A DNA stretch of 25,507 bases from Nemertoderma westbladi (taxonomy: Eukaryota; Xenacoelomorpha; Nemertodermatida; Nemertodermatidae), in contig JAUCBJ010004926.1 in NCBI GenBank assembly GCA_032718475.1, positions 1 through 25,507 of the forward strand. The letters are read 5' to 3'. Positions 9,727 through 19,604 of this stretch are shown piece after piece; within the stretch, counting starts at the first letter, position 1; every line of letters starts with the position of its first letter. The notes below the pieces were generated by a model that worked only from the letters and a program-made list of their open reading frames with translations, did not search any database and was not told where the DNA came from. The position numbers were made by a program, and so were the translations under genes.

Positions 9727-9970
9727 CCCAGGTGAAGAATACCAGATTTTCTGTCATTATATTATTTCACTTTGCAGTTACCCCCATGTTTTTGTTGAAA
9801 ACCTGGTATTCTTCACATGGGCTTCACATCGGCTTTATAAGACACAAATTAGCGCTATAAAACAATTAATAAAGATAAATTTAAAAAAATATAACATCTT
9901 CATTTATAAAATTCGAATAAAAAGTCAACAAAAAAGTGAAATCCTAGTATTCTTCACCACATGGGCGTTA
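9727..9970. repeat. Intronic inverted repeat with a third copy
   Basis: Inside the intron between the two 3' Ig-gene exons, a segment containing GGTGAAGAATACCAG (from about 9730) is repeated inverted at about 9800-9822 (CTGGTATTCTTCACATGGGC). A third, inverted-orientation copy lies near 9945-9967 (CTAGTATTCTTCACCACATG). The first two arms of about 25 bp could fold into a roughly 100-nt hairpin. This looks like a short MITE or its remnants. Confidence 0.6.
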
Positions 9971-10054
9971 AAGTCATTTAACCCATTCATTATACTAAAC
10001 ATTGTAAGTTCAAGAGGCTGTTACATAAAACATAAAGCAAAACTAACTACCCAC

Positions 10055-10230
10055 ATTCTCAATAATTCCTGACATAAAGTTCTGGTCGGTAGTTTGCCCT
10101 TGATGGCGGGCCGGCGCCTTTTTGTCTACAGTTTCGGCTATTACTGTCGATACGTAAGCTATATTAGAAGTGTTCGTATCGTAAATGCAACAGTCATAGA
10201 CACCAACATCTTCAACTGACTTCATTTCCA
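10055..10230 (-). CDS. Ig-domain C-terminal exon plus stalk
   Basis: A minus-strand internal exon. The acceptor (ATATACAG) precedes 10230 and the donor, probably GTGGGT, sits at 10054-10049. It reads EMKSVEDVGVYDCCIYDTNT then SNIAYVSTVIAETVDKK. The E-D-x-G-x-Y-x-C pattern is the hallmark of the E-F strands of an Ig domain (disulfide Cys and tyrosine corner). The following strand leads into a polar stalk (APARHQGQTTDQNF). It starts with two bases of a codon and, with this donor, ends in phase 0, matching the membrane exon at 9657. The partner exon supplying the first Cys and the core Trp was not found nearby. The donor is non-ideal; a GTAGTT two bases further on would break phase. Confidence 0.72.
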
Positions 10231-10233
10231 CTG

Positions 10234-11191
10234 TATATCTATTATAAATAAAACGTTATTACAGTATATACAGTATATTATCTCTTGGAAATAGTGTCGA
10301 ATATATATGTATTAATTATTATATTAGTAATAATGTGCATGTGTAATAGATGTAGGCCTACAATGTGTGGTTTTGCGTAATGGGTCTTCTTCTCGGTACG
10401 GTCACCTATAAATGTTCAAGGTGTACTAAATATAACAGGTCATACAGCGAGAATTGATCTCCAATTATTGGAGGCTGATAGGTTTCATTAAGGGGGGGGG
10501 ATAAATACCGGAATACCCCCGCTTTGCTCAAATTTTGAAATTCTTGTTTCTTTATTTCGTCTAGAGTAGAATTTAATGAGGATTACAAATCTGAAAACCG
10601 CTTAGTGAGACCTGCTTTAGTTCTCGAGTTATAACTGTTTTTCCGTATGTCGGTCTGTCCGTCAAATTGTAAGAAAGACAGAAGACCGACAGACAGACAG
10701 ACAGACTAGATTCCACCAAACATTAAAACTGACATCGGAAATGGATTCAGCGACCCCAAAGGCCCCCTCTTTGGTGTGCATCCTTCATACCAGAAATAAT
10801 TAACCAACCAGAACACAGACAGCCACTTTTGGCGGGACGGTTTAAACTTTGAAGGGCATTTTCTCGGAATAACATTTTTTATTTTCAAATTACTATGACT
10901 CCTCCGTCATTTCTTAACAAATTTTCTTCGTTTATGGCTCATTCGAATGAGCTTTGGAAGCTCTTTAAAAGTTATCTTATGGAATTTTGATAAATATTAC
11001 CATTTTTTCTAATTAGCCAATTTTAATTAAAAATATGATAATTAATTAATTACTAAGCACAAAATTACTAGTAAATTAATTAATTAAAATAAAAATTGCT
11101 AATTAAAAATTCTATAAGAAAATTTTTGTAGAGTCGATCACGCTGAGTCCAAAAAAGTTGGTTTCAAGAAATTTGGACCAAAATTGAGGGA
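10234..11191. other. Intronic/intergenic DNA with dispersed-repeat look
   Basis: No exon was recognised. It contains a G9 run (10492-10500), a GTCGGTCTGTC / GAAGACCGACAGAC inverted pair at about 10645-10705 running into (GACA)n, and an AT-rich palindromic region around 11000-11110. The text around 10580-10880 looks like a degenerate interspersed repeat. The minus-strand open frame at 10706-10888 has no domain. Confidence 0.5.
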
Positions 11192-11198
11192 CTTGTAG

Positions 11199-11269
11199 CA
11201 TGACCTACTATAATACGACCTGGCTGCCTGGTATGCTGCAGCAGCCCACTAAATTTAGTGGGCCTACTT
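11199..11269 (+). repeat. Left terminal inverted repeat
   Basis: It matches the right end base for base over 63 positions, except for an 8-bp insertion (CTGCCTGG-like) after ATACGACCTGG. It contains the perfect 18-bp palindrome CCCACTAAATTTAGTGGG at its inner side. Confidence 0.95.
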
Positions 11270-11508
11270 GATTCTCTTTATAAAAAATGGTTGTTTCTTA
11301 ATTACTTCCTACAAGAAGCTTCTAATAACTTAGTTAAATAAAGAAATTAATTAAAGATAAATCAGGAGTTCTCTACGCTGTCGCTTGTCTGTCCTTTATT
11401 ATGTTTTATGCCTACGCTACAACTGTACTGTCACTCACTGTTAGTCAGTTAGTTCAGTAGTTACCGGTATCTGATAGCCTCGGTCCTGTACTGCTGTAGT
11501 CTATTATG

Positions 11509-11719
11509 TATTACTGTATTATTTCTGTGTAGTGTTATTATTGCATAATTTGCAATAATATGCTGTATTCTGGTATTGGCCATACAGCAATAATACTGTA
11601 ATAGAGTTGCTGCACTCGGCCTGTCGACGCAGCCGGTGGCCGGCGTCGAAATATTTTTATTACTGTATTAGGGCCTATCTGGTATCTGCCTATTGTATTA
11701 TTACTGTATTACTGTATTA
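11509..11719 (+). repeat. Subterminal TATTACTGTATTA repeats
   Basis: The 13-mer TATTACTGTATTA occurs four times exactly, at 11509, 11658, 11699 and 11707 (the last two overlap), with related forms nearby. This is 310-520 bp inside the left end of the transposon. P-family transposases bind internal subterminal sites, so these are candidate binding sites; that role is inferred. Confidence 0.6.
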
Positions 11720-11782
11720 TCGGTAGGCCTAATTATTAATACTTTTTTACACCTGGCAGCCTGGCTGAGCATTTCACAGAGC

Positions 11783-11886
11783 CGGCGCAGGATTTTGTGC
11801 ACCGGGCCACCCCCACCTGGCGTGGCTTCGCACTGATCCGGCGCAAGATTTTTTGCACCAGGCGGCGCAAGATTTTTTGCACCAGG
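11783..11886 (+). repeat. 24-bp GC-rich repeat in transposon 5' region
   Basis: Two exact tandem copies of a 24-bp unit (CGGCGCAAGATTTTTTGCAC core) lie at 11839-11862 and 11863-11886. A diverged copy lies at about 11783-11803 (CGGCGCAGGATTTTGTGCAC). The GC-rich block is out of character with the surrounding AT-rich element. Open frames on both strands here are by-products. Confidence 0.75.
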
Positions 11887-12136
11887 CAGCCAGGCGCCGC
11901 GTTCGGCGCAGGAAATAAAACTTTTCAACAGGGCCCGTTGCGCCGTACCTACCTGCCTAGCCTACTATATCTACAGACCAGTTTGGCATCAGTTGGACGA
12001 CATATACACTCCGTCCACCGTCAGTCCGTCCGTTTTTGCCTCTTTGTTATAGGCTAGGCTTCTATTAGGCCTACCTGATTACACTACCAACTACCAGTAG
12101 GCTAAATTTATATTGCTGTATTTAACTAAATATATA

Positions 12137-13785
12137 ATGGTTGGAAAGTGTTGCGTAGTTGGGTGTAGGTCGGGATATTCGTCAGAAGCTTCGCCAGGAA
12201 CTGGAACTCCCTCAATGTTTAGTTTCCCGAAACAACCCGATGTGCGGTGCCGGTGGATCCAGCTGTCCAGTTTATGTCGAATAGAGCCAGTACAACGACA
12301 TCGTCTGCCACAGTGACATCGCCATGGGCCCCATCTGATCACTCCAAGGTGTGTATTTTACATTTTGAGGATCAATGGATCAACAGGAATGCCCAACGTT
12401 TAACGCTAAAATCCGGTGCGTTTCCTTCGATATACCCGGCCTGTATCCCTGTATCCTCTATAAAACAAGTAACTCTTGAAAACCCTTGAAACGAGTGTAT
12501 CAGCGGGATGAGATGGAAGAGTTCAGTAAGAGAACTCGAGTTTTGTCTCTTACTGATATCCGGTTGTATTTAGAGGCGTCGATTGAGTTTGAGGAGTACG
12601 AGGTAAAAGTCAATGAGAATTCCGTGTCGATCTTTAGGTTGATCTTTAGTTTAGGCATTCCTTCAGTACACGAATGTCTCACTATTGATGACGACCTTCA
12701 TGTTCACCTTTCCTATGAGGGTGTCCCTCTTCCACTACCATCATGGTTGCAAGCAACTCATAACTGTATAATCACAACAACTGTTATTTCCGAACTACTC
12801 AATTACTGCCGGACTAATAAGGATGAATCTGACTCAGTTATTCGGAGTCTGTTGGCCTTAAAGTTGTCCAAACCTAAAGGTCGCCCAAGTACACGGCTGA
12901 GCAGATCAGATTCGCATTGCTACTCCGGTACACCTCGGTTAATGCGTATAAGATACTCGCAACTGGGTGCTGGTCACCTCGCAACTCAAGTCCCTCTTCC
13001 TTCGCTGAGACTTCTCCGAAGTATTACATCTGGAAACGTAGACTCGATGGCTGCATTAACTGCTCTCAGAACCTCGGGAAAGATCTCTAACGATGTTGTG
13101 TTGATCGTGGATGAGATTATATTGCAACAGCAGGAAATGTATAGCGACGGACATTTATACGGGAAAGATTCTGATTCGGACAAATATACCTAATCCGGAC
13201 GCTGTTCCGGTGGTTACTGCCAATAAAGAGGTTATTAAGACGGGGATTGAGACATGTAGAAAGTTAATATCACAAACTAAATTTAACTTGCTTGCTGTTA
13301 TTGGTGATAATGCGCCTGTTAATGTTGCTGCTTATAGCAAACTGTCAGAATCTATGGACATAAATGCGCCTCACTTAATGTATGACCCGGTTCAAATTCT
13401 TAAGAATATTCGAAACAACCTTGCTTCAATGGGATGGTTTAAGATCAATAAGTCATTTAAATACTCTCTTAATAGCACGGTATATACTGTTCCTCCCGGT
13501 GTTATTAAATGGCAACATTTAATGGCAAACAAGGTCGAGGAACGGGACAGTTGCACTTCCTCACATCTACGATTGGCATTAGCAGCAGCGCTTGCATTAC
13601 TCCAACACTTTTGTGTCAACTCGCAGTTTAGATTTGGCTGTGACGCTCACACGGCAGTTAACAAGAACATTGTATTTAGAACTGTTGTTAATGTGTTTGG
13701 TAACAACAAGTGTATTGATGAGTCACAGTCAGTGAGAGAGGATTCCGTTAAAATATTCAAAACACGCCAGCGAGAAAAAAAGTGA
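12137..13785 (+). pseudogene. THAP-domain P-element transposase, frameshifted
   Basis: The ATG at 12137 opens with MVGKCCVVGC, then FSFPK and RCRW: the Cys pair and N-terminal half of a THAP (C2CH) zinc finger. After a frame change between about 12260 and 12320, the second half continues (WAPSDHSKVCILHF with Cys/His ligands, then AFPSIYP, the AVPx-type box), ending at 12489. The next frame (12486-13193) carries helical linker sequence and RNase H-like motif 1, VVLIVDEIILQQQ (first catalytic Asp). A further shift near 13190 leads to DIYTGKILIR, VIGDNAPVN (second Asp) and HLMYDPVQILKNIRNNL, typical of P transposases. The C-terminal third, with the last acidic residue, is not recognisable. The frame breaks could partly be short introns, but at least the THAP break looks like an indel. 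Inactive as read. Confidence 0.88.
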
Positions 13786-13802
13786 ATGTTTAAATCTCGG
13801 AC

Positions 13803-14176
13803 AGACGTGACTTTATTGAGATATTTCTCTACAGAGGGGTCACTATAGTAGTGAGTCCGCGCCCAGAGAGACTCGATTCTACAGAGATATTTTTCTACAG
13901 GGGGTCACATGTTGAGTCCGAGCCCAGAGAGACTCTTTAAAACTGAGATATTTCTCTACAGGGGGGTCACATATTGAGTCCGAGCCCAGAGAGACTCTTT
14001 AAAACTGAGATAATTCTCTACAGGGGGGTCACACGTTGAGTCCGAGCCCAGAGAGACTCTTTAAACTGAGATATTTCTCTACAGGGGGGGGGGGGGGGGG
14101 GGGGGGGGGGTCACACGTTGAGTCCGAGCCCAGAGAGACTCTTTAAAACTGAGATATTTCTCTACAGGGGAGTCAC
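13803..14176 (+). repeat. 6 x about 61-bp tandem repeat with G27 tract
   Basis: Six units of about 60-62 bp share GAGATATTTCTCTACAGGGG, GTCACA, GTTGAGTCCGAGCCCAGAGA and GACTCTTTAAAA. Five have a short G run (4-7) after CTACA; the fifth has 27 consecutive G (14084-14110). The array lies between the transposase remnant and the right end of the transposon and has no coding potential. Confidence 0.92.
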
Positions 14177-14315
14177 ACAATTAATTTTCTGGTTTACGTT
14201 TAATTTTCAGGATTGTTACTCTATCTATTTAATTAATAAAGAGCCCTTATCAGGGCCATTGATGTGTTTTCACACTGGGGAATATTGGGTTGGCAATCCT
14301 AATAAAATAATAAAG

Positions 14316-14455
14316 TAATAAGTTAACATAAAATATAAAGAACGTTATAATAATATAAAGTAATAAGTTAACATAAAATATATAAAGAACGTAATAATAA
14401 TATAATGTAATAAGTCAAAATAAAATATATAAAGAACGTGATAATATTAATATAA
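14316..14455 (+). repeat. 3 x about 46-bp AT-rich tandem repeat
   Basis: Three units start at 14316, 14361 and 14408. They share TAATAAGTTAACATAAAATA (TAATAAGTCAAAATAAAATA in the third), then TATAAAGAACGT and TAATAATATAA. They lie in the transposon's 3' non-coding part. Confidence 0.88.
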
Positions 14456-14650
14456 TTCACCTCCTTTTCTTTACATTTTCACTTTTTATATTTTGCTTAG
14501 GTTAACACGTTTTTAAGATTTTTTGTTTGCAATCTGAGCTGTGCTACTTGTTTTTTTTATTAATTAACAAGTTTATGAATATCACCAATTTATAAAAAAA
14601 CACATGGGGAGTATAATTTACAAAATTATAATCGATTTACAATTAGAAAT

Positions 14651-14713
14651 AAGTAGGCCCACTAAATTTAGTGGGCTGCTGCAGCATACCAGGTCGTATT
14701 ATAGTAGGTCATG
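14651..14713 (-). repeat. Right terminal inverted repeat
   Basis: A 63-bp exact inverted counterpart of the left end (apart from the left end's 8-bp insertion), ending GGTCATG at 14713. It includes the same 18-bp palindrome. It is followed by CTTGTAG, the target duplication. Confidence 0.95.
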
Positions 14714-14967
14714 CTTGTAGCAATTTTAGTGAAATCTTTAATTCCGCCGCCAGCCTCTAGGGGGAGGCTATAAATTTTCGAATTTTACTATAAAGGCTAT
14801 TTGGCCTTCCATACAGTGGTTGACCATGACAAAATAGCAATATTATCATTTAACACTAATTGAAAGCCATTTTAAAAAAAGGTTCATGGGGGGGTATTAC
14901 TAAAAACATCACTAAAAATACCCAGGATATACTACTAGGATCGGCATGCTGCATTGCAGCTGCATTT

Positions 14968-15570
14968 TTAAGAATGCTGTGCCGGCTTGTCAACAAAATT
15001 GCACCACCACAACTCCCTATCACCCATGACATTTGCTAGATCATCCGCATCTTTAAGGCCAGTGTCCTTTAAGATGCGTCTCAAGAAAGTCAGGGGCTGT
15101 CCACCATGCTTATTCACTCCATGAGGCTGCCAAAGTACAAGATTATGCACTGGCTGGTCCTCACGGCGAAAGCAATGTCCTGCAAAGCGGAGGCGATTTT
15201 GTTCTAGTGTCAAGCTTGGGGGAACCAATGAGACACCTCCAATGTTATATAGTGTCTGGTTGGAGATGTGTGCATTGTACTTGACACAATGAACCCGGCG
15301 TAGCATTCTTGTGAATGTGCCATCCAGAGATTTGGTGTCCTCAGCAGTTAGAGCCCAGCATGGATTCCCGTAGAGGAGTACTGGAACTACTGCTGCTCTA
15401 AATAATCGGACCTTAAGTTTCCGATTAATTCTCGGTGACTTCCAAATCCTGGAAAGCCTATTCAAGGCTGCCCATGCCTTTCCCTTACGTATTCGAAGGT
15501 CCTCACCTGACTTCCGGATCCATGATCCCAGGTAACAGAAGTCGTCCACATGCTCAAGCATACCATCCAT
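14968..15570 (-). pseudogene. LINE ORF, C-terminal segment
   Basis: Continues the reverse transcriptase in a different frame after a shift near 15570-15590. It reads LEHVDDFCYLGSWI, then RKGKAWAALNRLSRIWKSPR, LFRAAVVPVLLYGNPCWAL, NRLRFAGHCFRREDQPVHN and RELWWCNFVDKPAQHS. This follows the RT palm in many invertebrate LINEs (thumb and connection-like region, with the usual Y-L-G-S, L-L-Y-G and R-L-R-x-x-G-H signatures). The stop is TAA at 14968-14970, only 36 bp from the element's 3' end. Confidence 0.9.
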
Positions 15571-16631
15571 ACCATGCTCATCCGATCAGAGACTTGCTGC
15601 GGACTTTCAAAGTTAACTGTCAAAATTTTGGTCTTTCTGGAGTTAATAAAAAGACCAACACTAGAAGCAGCATGTTCTAATGAACTGAGAAGCCGTTGGG
15701 CTCCCTCTAATGATTCTGAGAGTACTCCTAAGTCATCAGCAAAGTCTAGATCAGTTAGGTACTTGGCAGGATTTCCTCGACTTCTGGAGCCAGTAGGTGG
15801 AGTTATCATCACCCCATCATCATTATGATGATCTAAGGACATGCGTAGAACATAGTCAACCACAATAATGAACAAGAATGGTGCAAGTGTGTCTCCTTGG
15901 AGGACGCCCCATAACACTTCAAATGGTTCTGTGTCACCGTCAACAGTAGACACAAATGTTGTCGAACCATCGTATACTGATCTGATTGCCGCAATAATTT
16001 CATCAGGAATCCCATATAATGAAAGTATGCTGAACATACGTGAGCGAGGGACTGAATCAAAGGCCTTGAAGAAGTCAACAAAGATAACAGCCAGATGCCT
16101 GTCTTTCTTTTTTGATAATTCTTCAATTATCCTTCTAAGTGCCAAAATGGGCTCCATGGTCCCACGACCTTTACGGAACCCATTCTGATTTCCACGGAGC
16201 AGTCTCTCAATGGGATCCCTGATGCGATTTAATAGAATCCTATTGTATAGCTTTGCAGCAATCGAGATCAATGAGATTCCCCGAAAAGTACCATAGAGTG
16301 TTAGGTTGCCCTTCTTGGGAACTGGCACCAACTTATTTGTTTTCATTTCTTGTGGGACTCTTGTTGTTCGGTACATGTCTACTATGATGGGATATATGAG
16401 CTTTAAACTATCAGGTATTTTAAAGACCTCAGGGGGAACGCCATCTACTCCACTGGCACGATTGGTCTTAATGCTCTTTGCAGCAGCCTTCACTTCTGCA
16501 AAGGAGATATCGCCAATGGGAATATTATCAGGCAATACCCTGTCATTATTGAGGAGCTTTTCAAAGTGGGCTTTCCAACCATTGAGGCGATCGGCTGGTG
16601 ATTCAGCCTTAACCTTGGTGGTTGGTTGGCT
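15571..16631 (-). pseudogene. LINE ORF, reverse transcriptase domain
   Basis: Contains the ordered RT motifs: RASGVDGVPPEVFKI; FRGISLISIAAKLYNRILLN; NQNGFRKGRGTMEPI; motif A VIFVDFFKAFDSVPR (first catalytic Asp); motif B LWGVLQGDTLAPFLF; and motif C LDFADDLGVL (the Asp pair). An in-frame TAA at 16632-16634 separates it from the endonuclease; the frame continues unchanged after it. The frameshift at the other end lies close to 15570-15590, where the reading passes to the C-terminal segment. All catalytic residues are intact, so damage is limited to a stop and an indel. Plus-strand open frames over this region are shadows. Confidence 0.93.
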
Positions 16632-18250
16632 TTACCGCCCAGTAAGCAAATTGATCGATTTCCATGCCTGGGATGATTGCCTGCTGTCGTCAGCATCATT
16701 GATGACATCAACCTGTTGGTTTATTAGCTCCTGTAGATTAACAGAGTACTGCCTGTTCAGGGACCTAGATGCAGCTATAACTGCATTCTTGGCCGCTGTA
16801 GTCTGTTTGAGTCGGAACTCTTTCTGCGCTTTATGAAGGTCATTTCGGCACTTCTGAATTTTGTTGTCAGTCCAGGGGGCGCTATTCCTGTTTCGAGGGT
16901 ATACAGGAACTGTTTCTGCAACTGCTAACTTAACTACTTCTGTAAAGGCAGTATAGCCCTCACAGTGATCTGCCGCCTCAGAGGCAAGAGCCTCATACCT
17001 GTTGCTCAGCTGTAGTGTGAAGCTGGATCTCACACTTGGCTGATGCAACAGAGAGGACCAGTCATGCCGCGGCAAGGCAGATTTCGTTGTTCTGCTAGCA
17101 CGCAGACTAAGTCTTACCTTGGCCACAATAAGGCGGTGATCACTGGAGAAGGGTCGAAGTGTAAATGCATTACAGTCTTGTATAGAGCTCCTGTATTTCC
17201 TACGAAACAGAATATGGTCTATCTGGGACTTGTGACCGCTGGGTCCACTATGAGTCCATAGCTTTCCAGTTCGCTTCTTGAACTGGGTTCCAGCCGAAAA
17301 CAATCCATTTCCAGAGATAAAATCCTGAAGATGGACAGAATTTCGGTTAACACTATTGCTATAGGCAGGCTATAGGCAGGGCGATGTAGGTGATTGATGC
17401 AGACTTGCATTAAAGTCTCCCAGGAAAGTTAAGAATGCATGCTGATCCACTCCATCAGTAGCTGCTTGTAGATTGTGGTAGAAATTTTCCACCTCCTCTA
17501 CAGGGGCAACACTAGTTGGAGAGTAGCACACAATCAGAACCACCTTAGGAAACTTCTTAGCCAGTCTTCCAGAACATGAGAAGTGGCAACGGATGATGCG
17601 GTTAGAGATTTGGTATATTTTGTCCAATGCTGCATGTGCAGTTGGATTCATCAATAGACCAATTCCACCATTGCCACTATCATCTGCTGACGCGAGGGCG
17701 AGTCGCCAAAGGCCCCCATGTCCTTAATCAGAACCTCATCAGTCTGTCCAGTCTGCATTCGGTGCTCTTGAACACCCACTGCGCTAAGAGAAAGCTTATC
17801 TGCCAAGGCAGTCAGCTCACCTTGTCGCATTGGGGACCCGAGTGTTAGGGTGTTTACTGAGGCTAGTCTAGTGAGTTGCCTCAGATTCACCAATGGCTTT
17901 GTTGGTCGGGGTGGAACATGAGAGTAGCCTCCAACTCCAGAATCCCTCTCCCCATCACAATCTGGCCTCCCTGGTGACCCAGGGTTTGGGCCAGTAAGGT
18001 CATCAGGAAAGGGACTCAAAGAATTGTTGGCTGCTCTCTCTCCAGTAGGGGGTGAGACAGGCAGCCGGTCAGGAGTTAACTGACGCCTGTGAGGCCAATT
18101 GTGTCCGGTAATTCCACTGACCTCTAGTGGCCGGACCTCCGCATTGCTAATGTAATCCATAGTGGGGGTTGGGGGGTGCTTTTTTGCCGAGTCAGCTCTC
18201 GGGGCAAATACCACACCCTGGCTTGCCATTCCACAGGGTGGGTGTCGCAA
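16632..18250 (-). pseudogene. LINE ORF, N-terminal and endonuclease domain
   Basis: The N terminus (from an ATG near 18250) is Pro/Ser/Thr-rich and low complexity. Endonuclease follows: LASVNTLTLGSPMRQGELTA and VGVQEHR (the catalytic Glu region). A frameshift near 17690 moves into the next frame, with GGIGLLMNPTAH, VVLIVCYSPTS and LTFLGDFNASL (the GDFN motif). A TAG near 17370 sits in an 11-bp tandem duplication (CTATAGGCAGG twice, about 17358-17380); the same frame continues to SGPSGHKSQIDHILFRRK and PFSSDHRLIVAKVRL (the SDH catalytic motif). A helical linker to the RT follows. Domain order is normal for EN-RT LINEs. Confidence 0.9.
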
Positions 18251-18670
18251 TGGAGTCAGATATGAGGCCCATCACCCATATCTACTCTGGCGCACATGAC
18301 CCACCATTGGCTGTTGCAGCTCATCTGCTGGGTCATGCCCTGTACCCTTGCTTCCAGGTACTGGTCGCAGTGAAGTGCTCTCAGAGTGGACATGAGAACA
18401 CTCTACTCCTGACCAGCCATTGGTAGATCACCATCTGCCTGGTCAGGCCATATACCCCTGCAGCCAAGTATATGGGTCCTTAATCCAGGACCAAGGGCGT
18501 CCTTATCCCAGAACGGAGGGGGTCCTAGTTACAGGACCAGATTTGCCCTAGTAAGAGGGTCTATGCAGCTACAGGTGGCACCTCCTTTATGCTGCATGGA
18601 GGTGGCAAGTTTTCTTGATCAATGACCTAGAATACCTGACCTGACATGATATATCCTGACCCAGGATATA

Positions 18671-19604
18671 AGATACGTATAAATGTATAACTATTGGGTA
18701 TAAAGTCTAAACACAATTTTAGTAAAACTCACTTTTTTGAATCCAGTTGATTATCTTGGATACGACTTTGCTTCACACTGGGTATGTCTTGTTTGTCTTT
18801 CTAAAAAAATTACAATATTACAATAATTCTTATTGAATCATTGATTGTCCGGATAGGAGGGGGGGTGGGAGGGGATTTCTCGACGTAATCGAAATTCATC
18901 CCCATCCAGAGGAAATTCGACGCAAATAACAAATGATTTACTTGCTAAAACTAGAAAAGTATAAGATGACCGTCCCTAGACAAACGTGATGTAGTTGCCT
19001 CCCTCCCCATTGAGCAGCGTTGGTTCAGTCTGAGAGAAAGTAATACCAGCCCCTAAATGTGGGGCGAGCGACGAAAGTAAGCGAGCTTAGCATACAGATA
19101 CCACTAACTCAATCGGTGTGTCTGTTGATCTGTTGTTCTGTCGTGTCCAATTTTAAACGTTAATAACTCAGCCAAATGTTAATGAAATTTAACCAAACTT
19201 GGTACACATGTAGTTTGGCCAAAGTTTAGAAATTTTCTAAGTTGAATTTTCGCGTGGCCTTCGAGAAGCTAACATAATTGAGCAGTTAATTAGTTAATTA
19301 AGTTGATTAGGGTAAAAACATCAATTTCAACCTGCCTCCTTAAAGGATATTAATTATTTTCTAGTATAAGATTTAAATAATTATACTTAAAAGTTATACA
19401 GCTGTAATCCCCATACACCATTCTATTATAGTTTTTAATTAGTTCAAGTGATTTGCTTTAATAAATGTGTCTTTAATTGATCTAAACGTAATTAAAGCGG
19501 CACAATTATTGAGTACAAATTGAATCCTGCCCATTATTGATCAACATAGTCTCTGCGGGGGTGTAGAGCTGCTAGCTGGCTGGGAGATGTTGGGGTAGCC
19601 TTAC
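18671..19604. other. Intronic/intergenic DNA with a degenerate interspersed repeat
   Basis: No exon was recognised. Around 19060-19290 lies a repeat-like block (GCGAGCGACGAAAGTAAGCG, a TGTCTGTTGATCTGTTGTTC stretch, AATAACTCAGCCAAATG, ACCAAACTTGGTACACATG) of a kind commonly dispersed in invertebrate genomes; the family is unknown. A GGGGGGGTGGGAGGGG stretch lies at about 18859-18874. Confidence 0.45.

Larger units (their letters stand above)
11199..14713 (+). mobile_element. P-type (THAP) DNA transposon, complete ends, broken ORF
   Basis: A 3.5-kb element is bounded by 63-bp inverted repeats that begin CATGACC, the same first four bases as the Drosophila P element. CTTGTAG is duplicated outside both ends (11192-11198 and 14714-14720). 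P elements normally make 8-bp duplications; here 7 bp match exactly if both ends start with CATG, and 8 bp match (CTTGTAGC) if the ends are taken asymmetrically. The interior encodes a THAP zinc finger followed by P-family transposase segments on the + strand, interrupted by frameshifts. Non-coding flanks hold several tandem repeats. It lies within the intron or gap between minus-strand Ig exons. Confidence 0.93.
14932..18658 (-). mobile_element. Full-length APE-type LINE with 12-bp target duplication
   Basis: A 3.7-kb non-LTR retrotransposon on the - strand. ACCCAGGATATA is present immediately outside both ends (14920-14931 and 18659-18670), so the insertion is complete. The order in element sense is a 5' UTR of about 400 bp, apurinic-type endonuclease, reverse transcriptase, a C-terminal domain, and a 36-bp 3' UTR without a poly(A) tail. 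Lack of poly(A) fits CR1/L2/RTE-like LINEs rather than L1. I could not assign the clade. A separate ORF1 is not evident. The coding frame has two frameshifts and two stops, so it is probably recently dead. Confidence 0.94.

Noticed and set aside
10706-10888. Minus-strand 60-residue frame considered as the missing Ig exon
   Set aside because: No Cys/Trp spacing of an Ig fold and no suitable acceptor; surroundings look like an interspersed repeat.
11701-12342. Minus-strand frames over the transposon 5' region
   Set aside because: Shadows of GC-rich repeats and of the THAP-encoding + strand.
14118-14318. Possible C-terminal transposase exon
   Set aside because: The frame starts inside the 61-bp tandem array and shows no P-transposase motif.
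15435-18426. Plus-strand open frames over the LINE
   Set aside because: All are antisense to frames with clear endonuclease and RT motifs.
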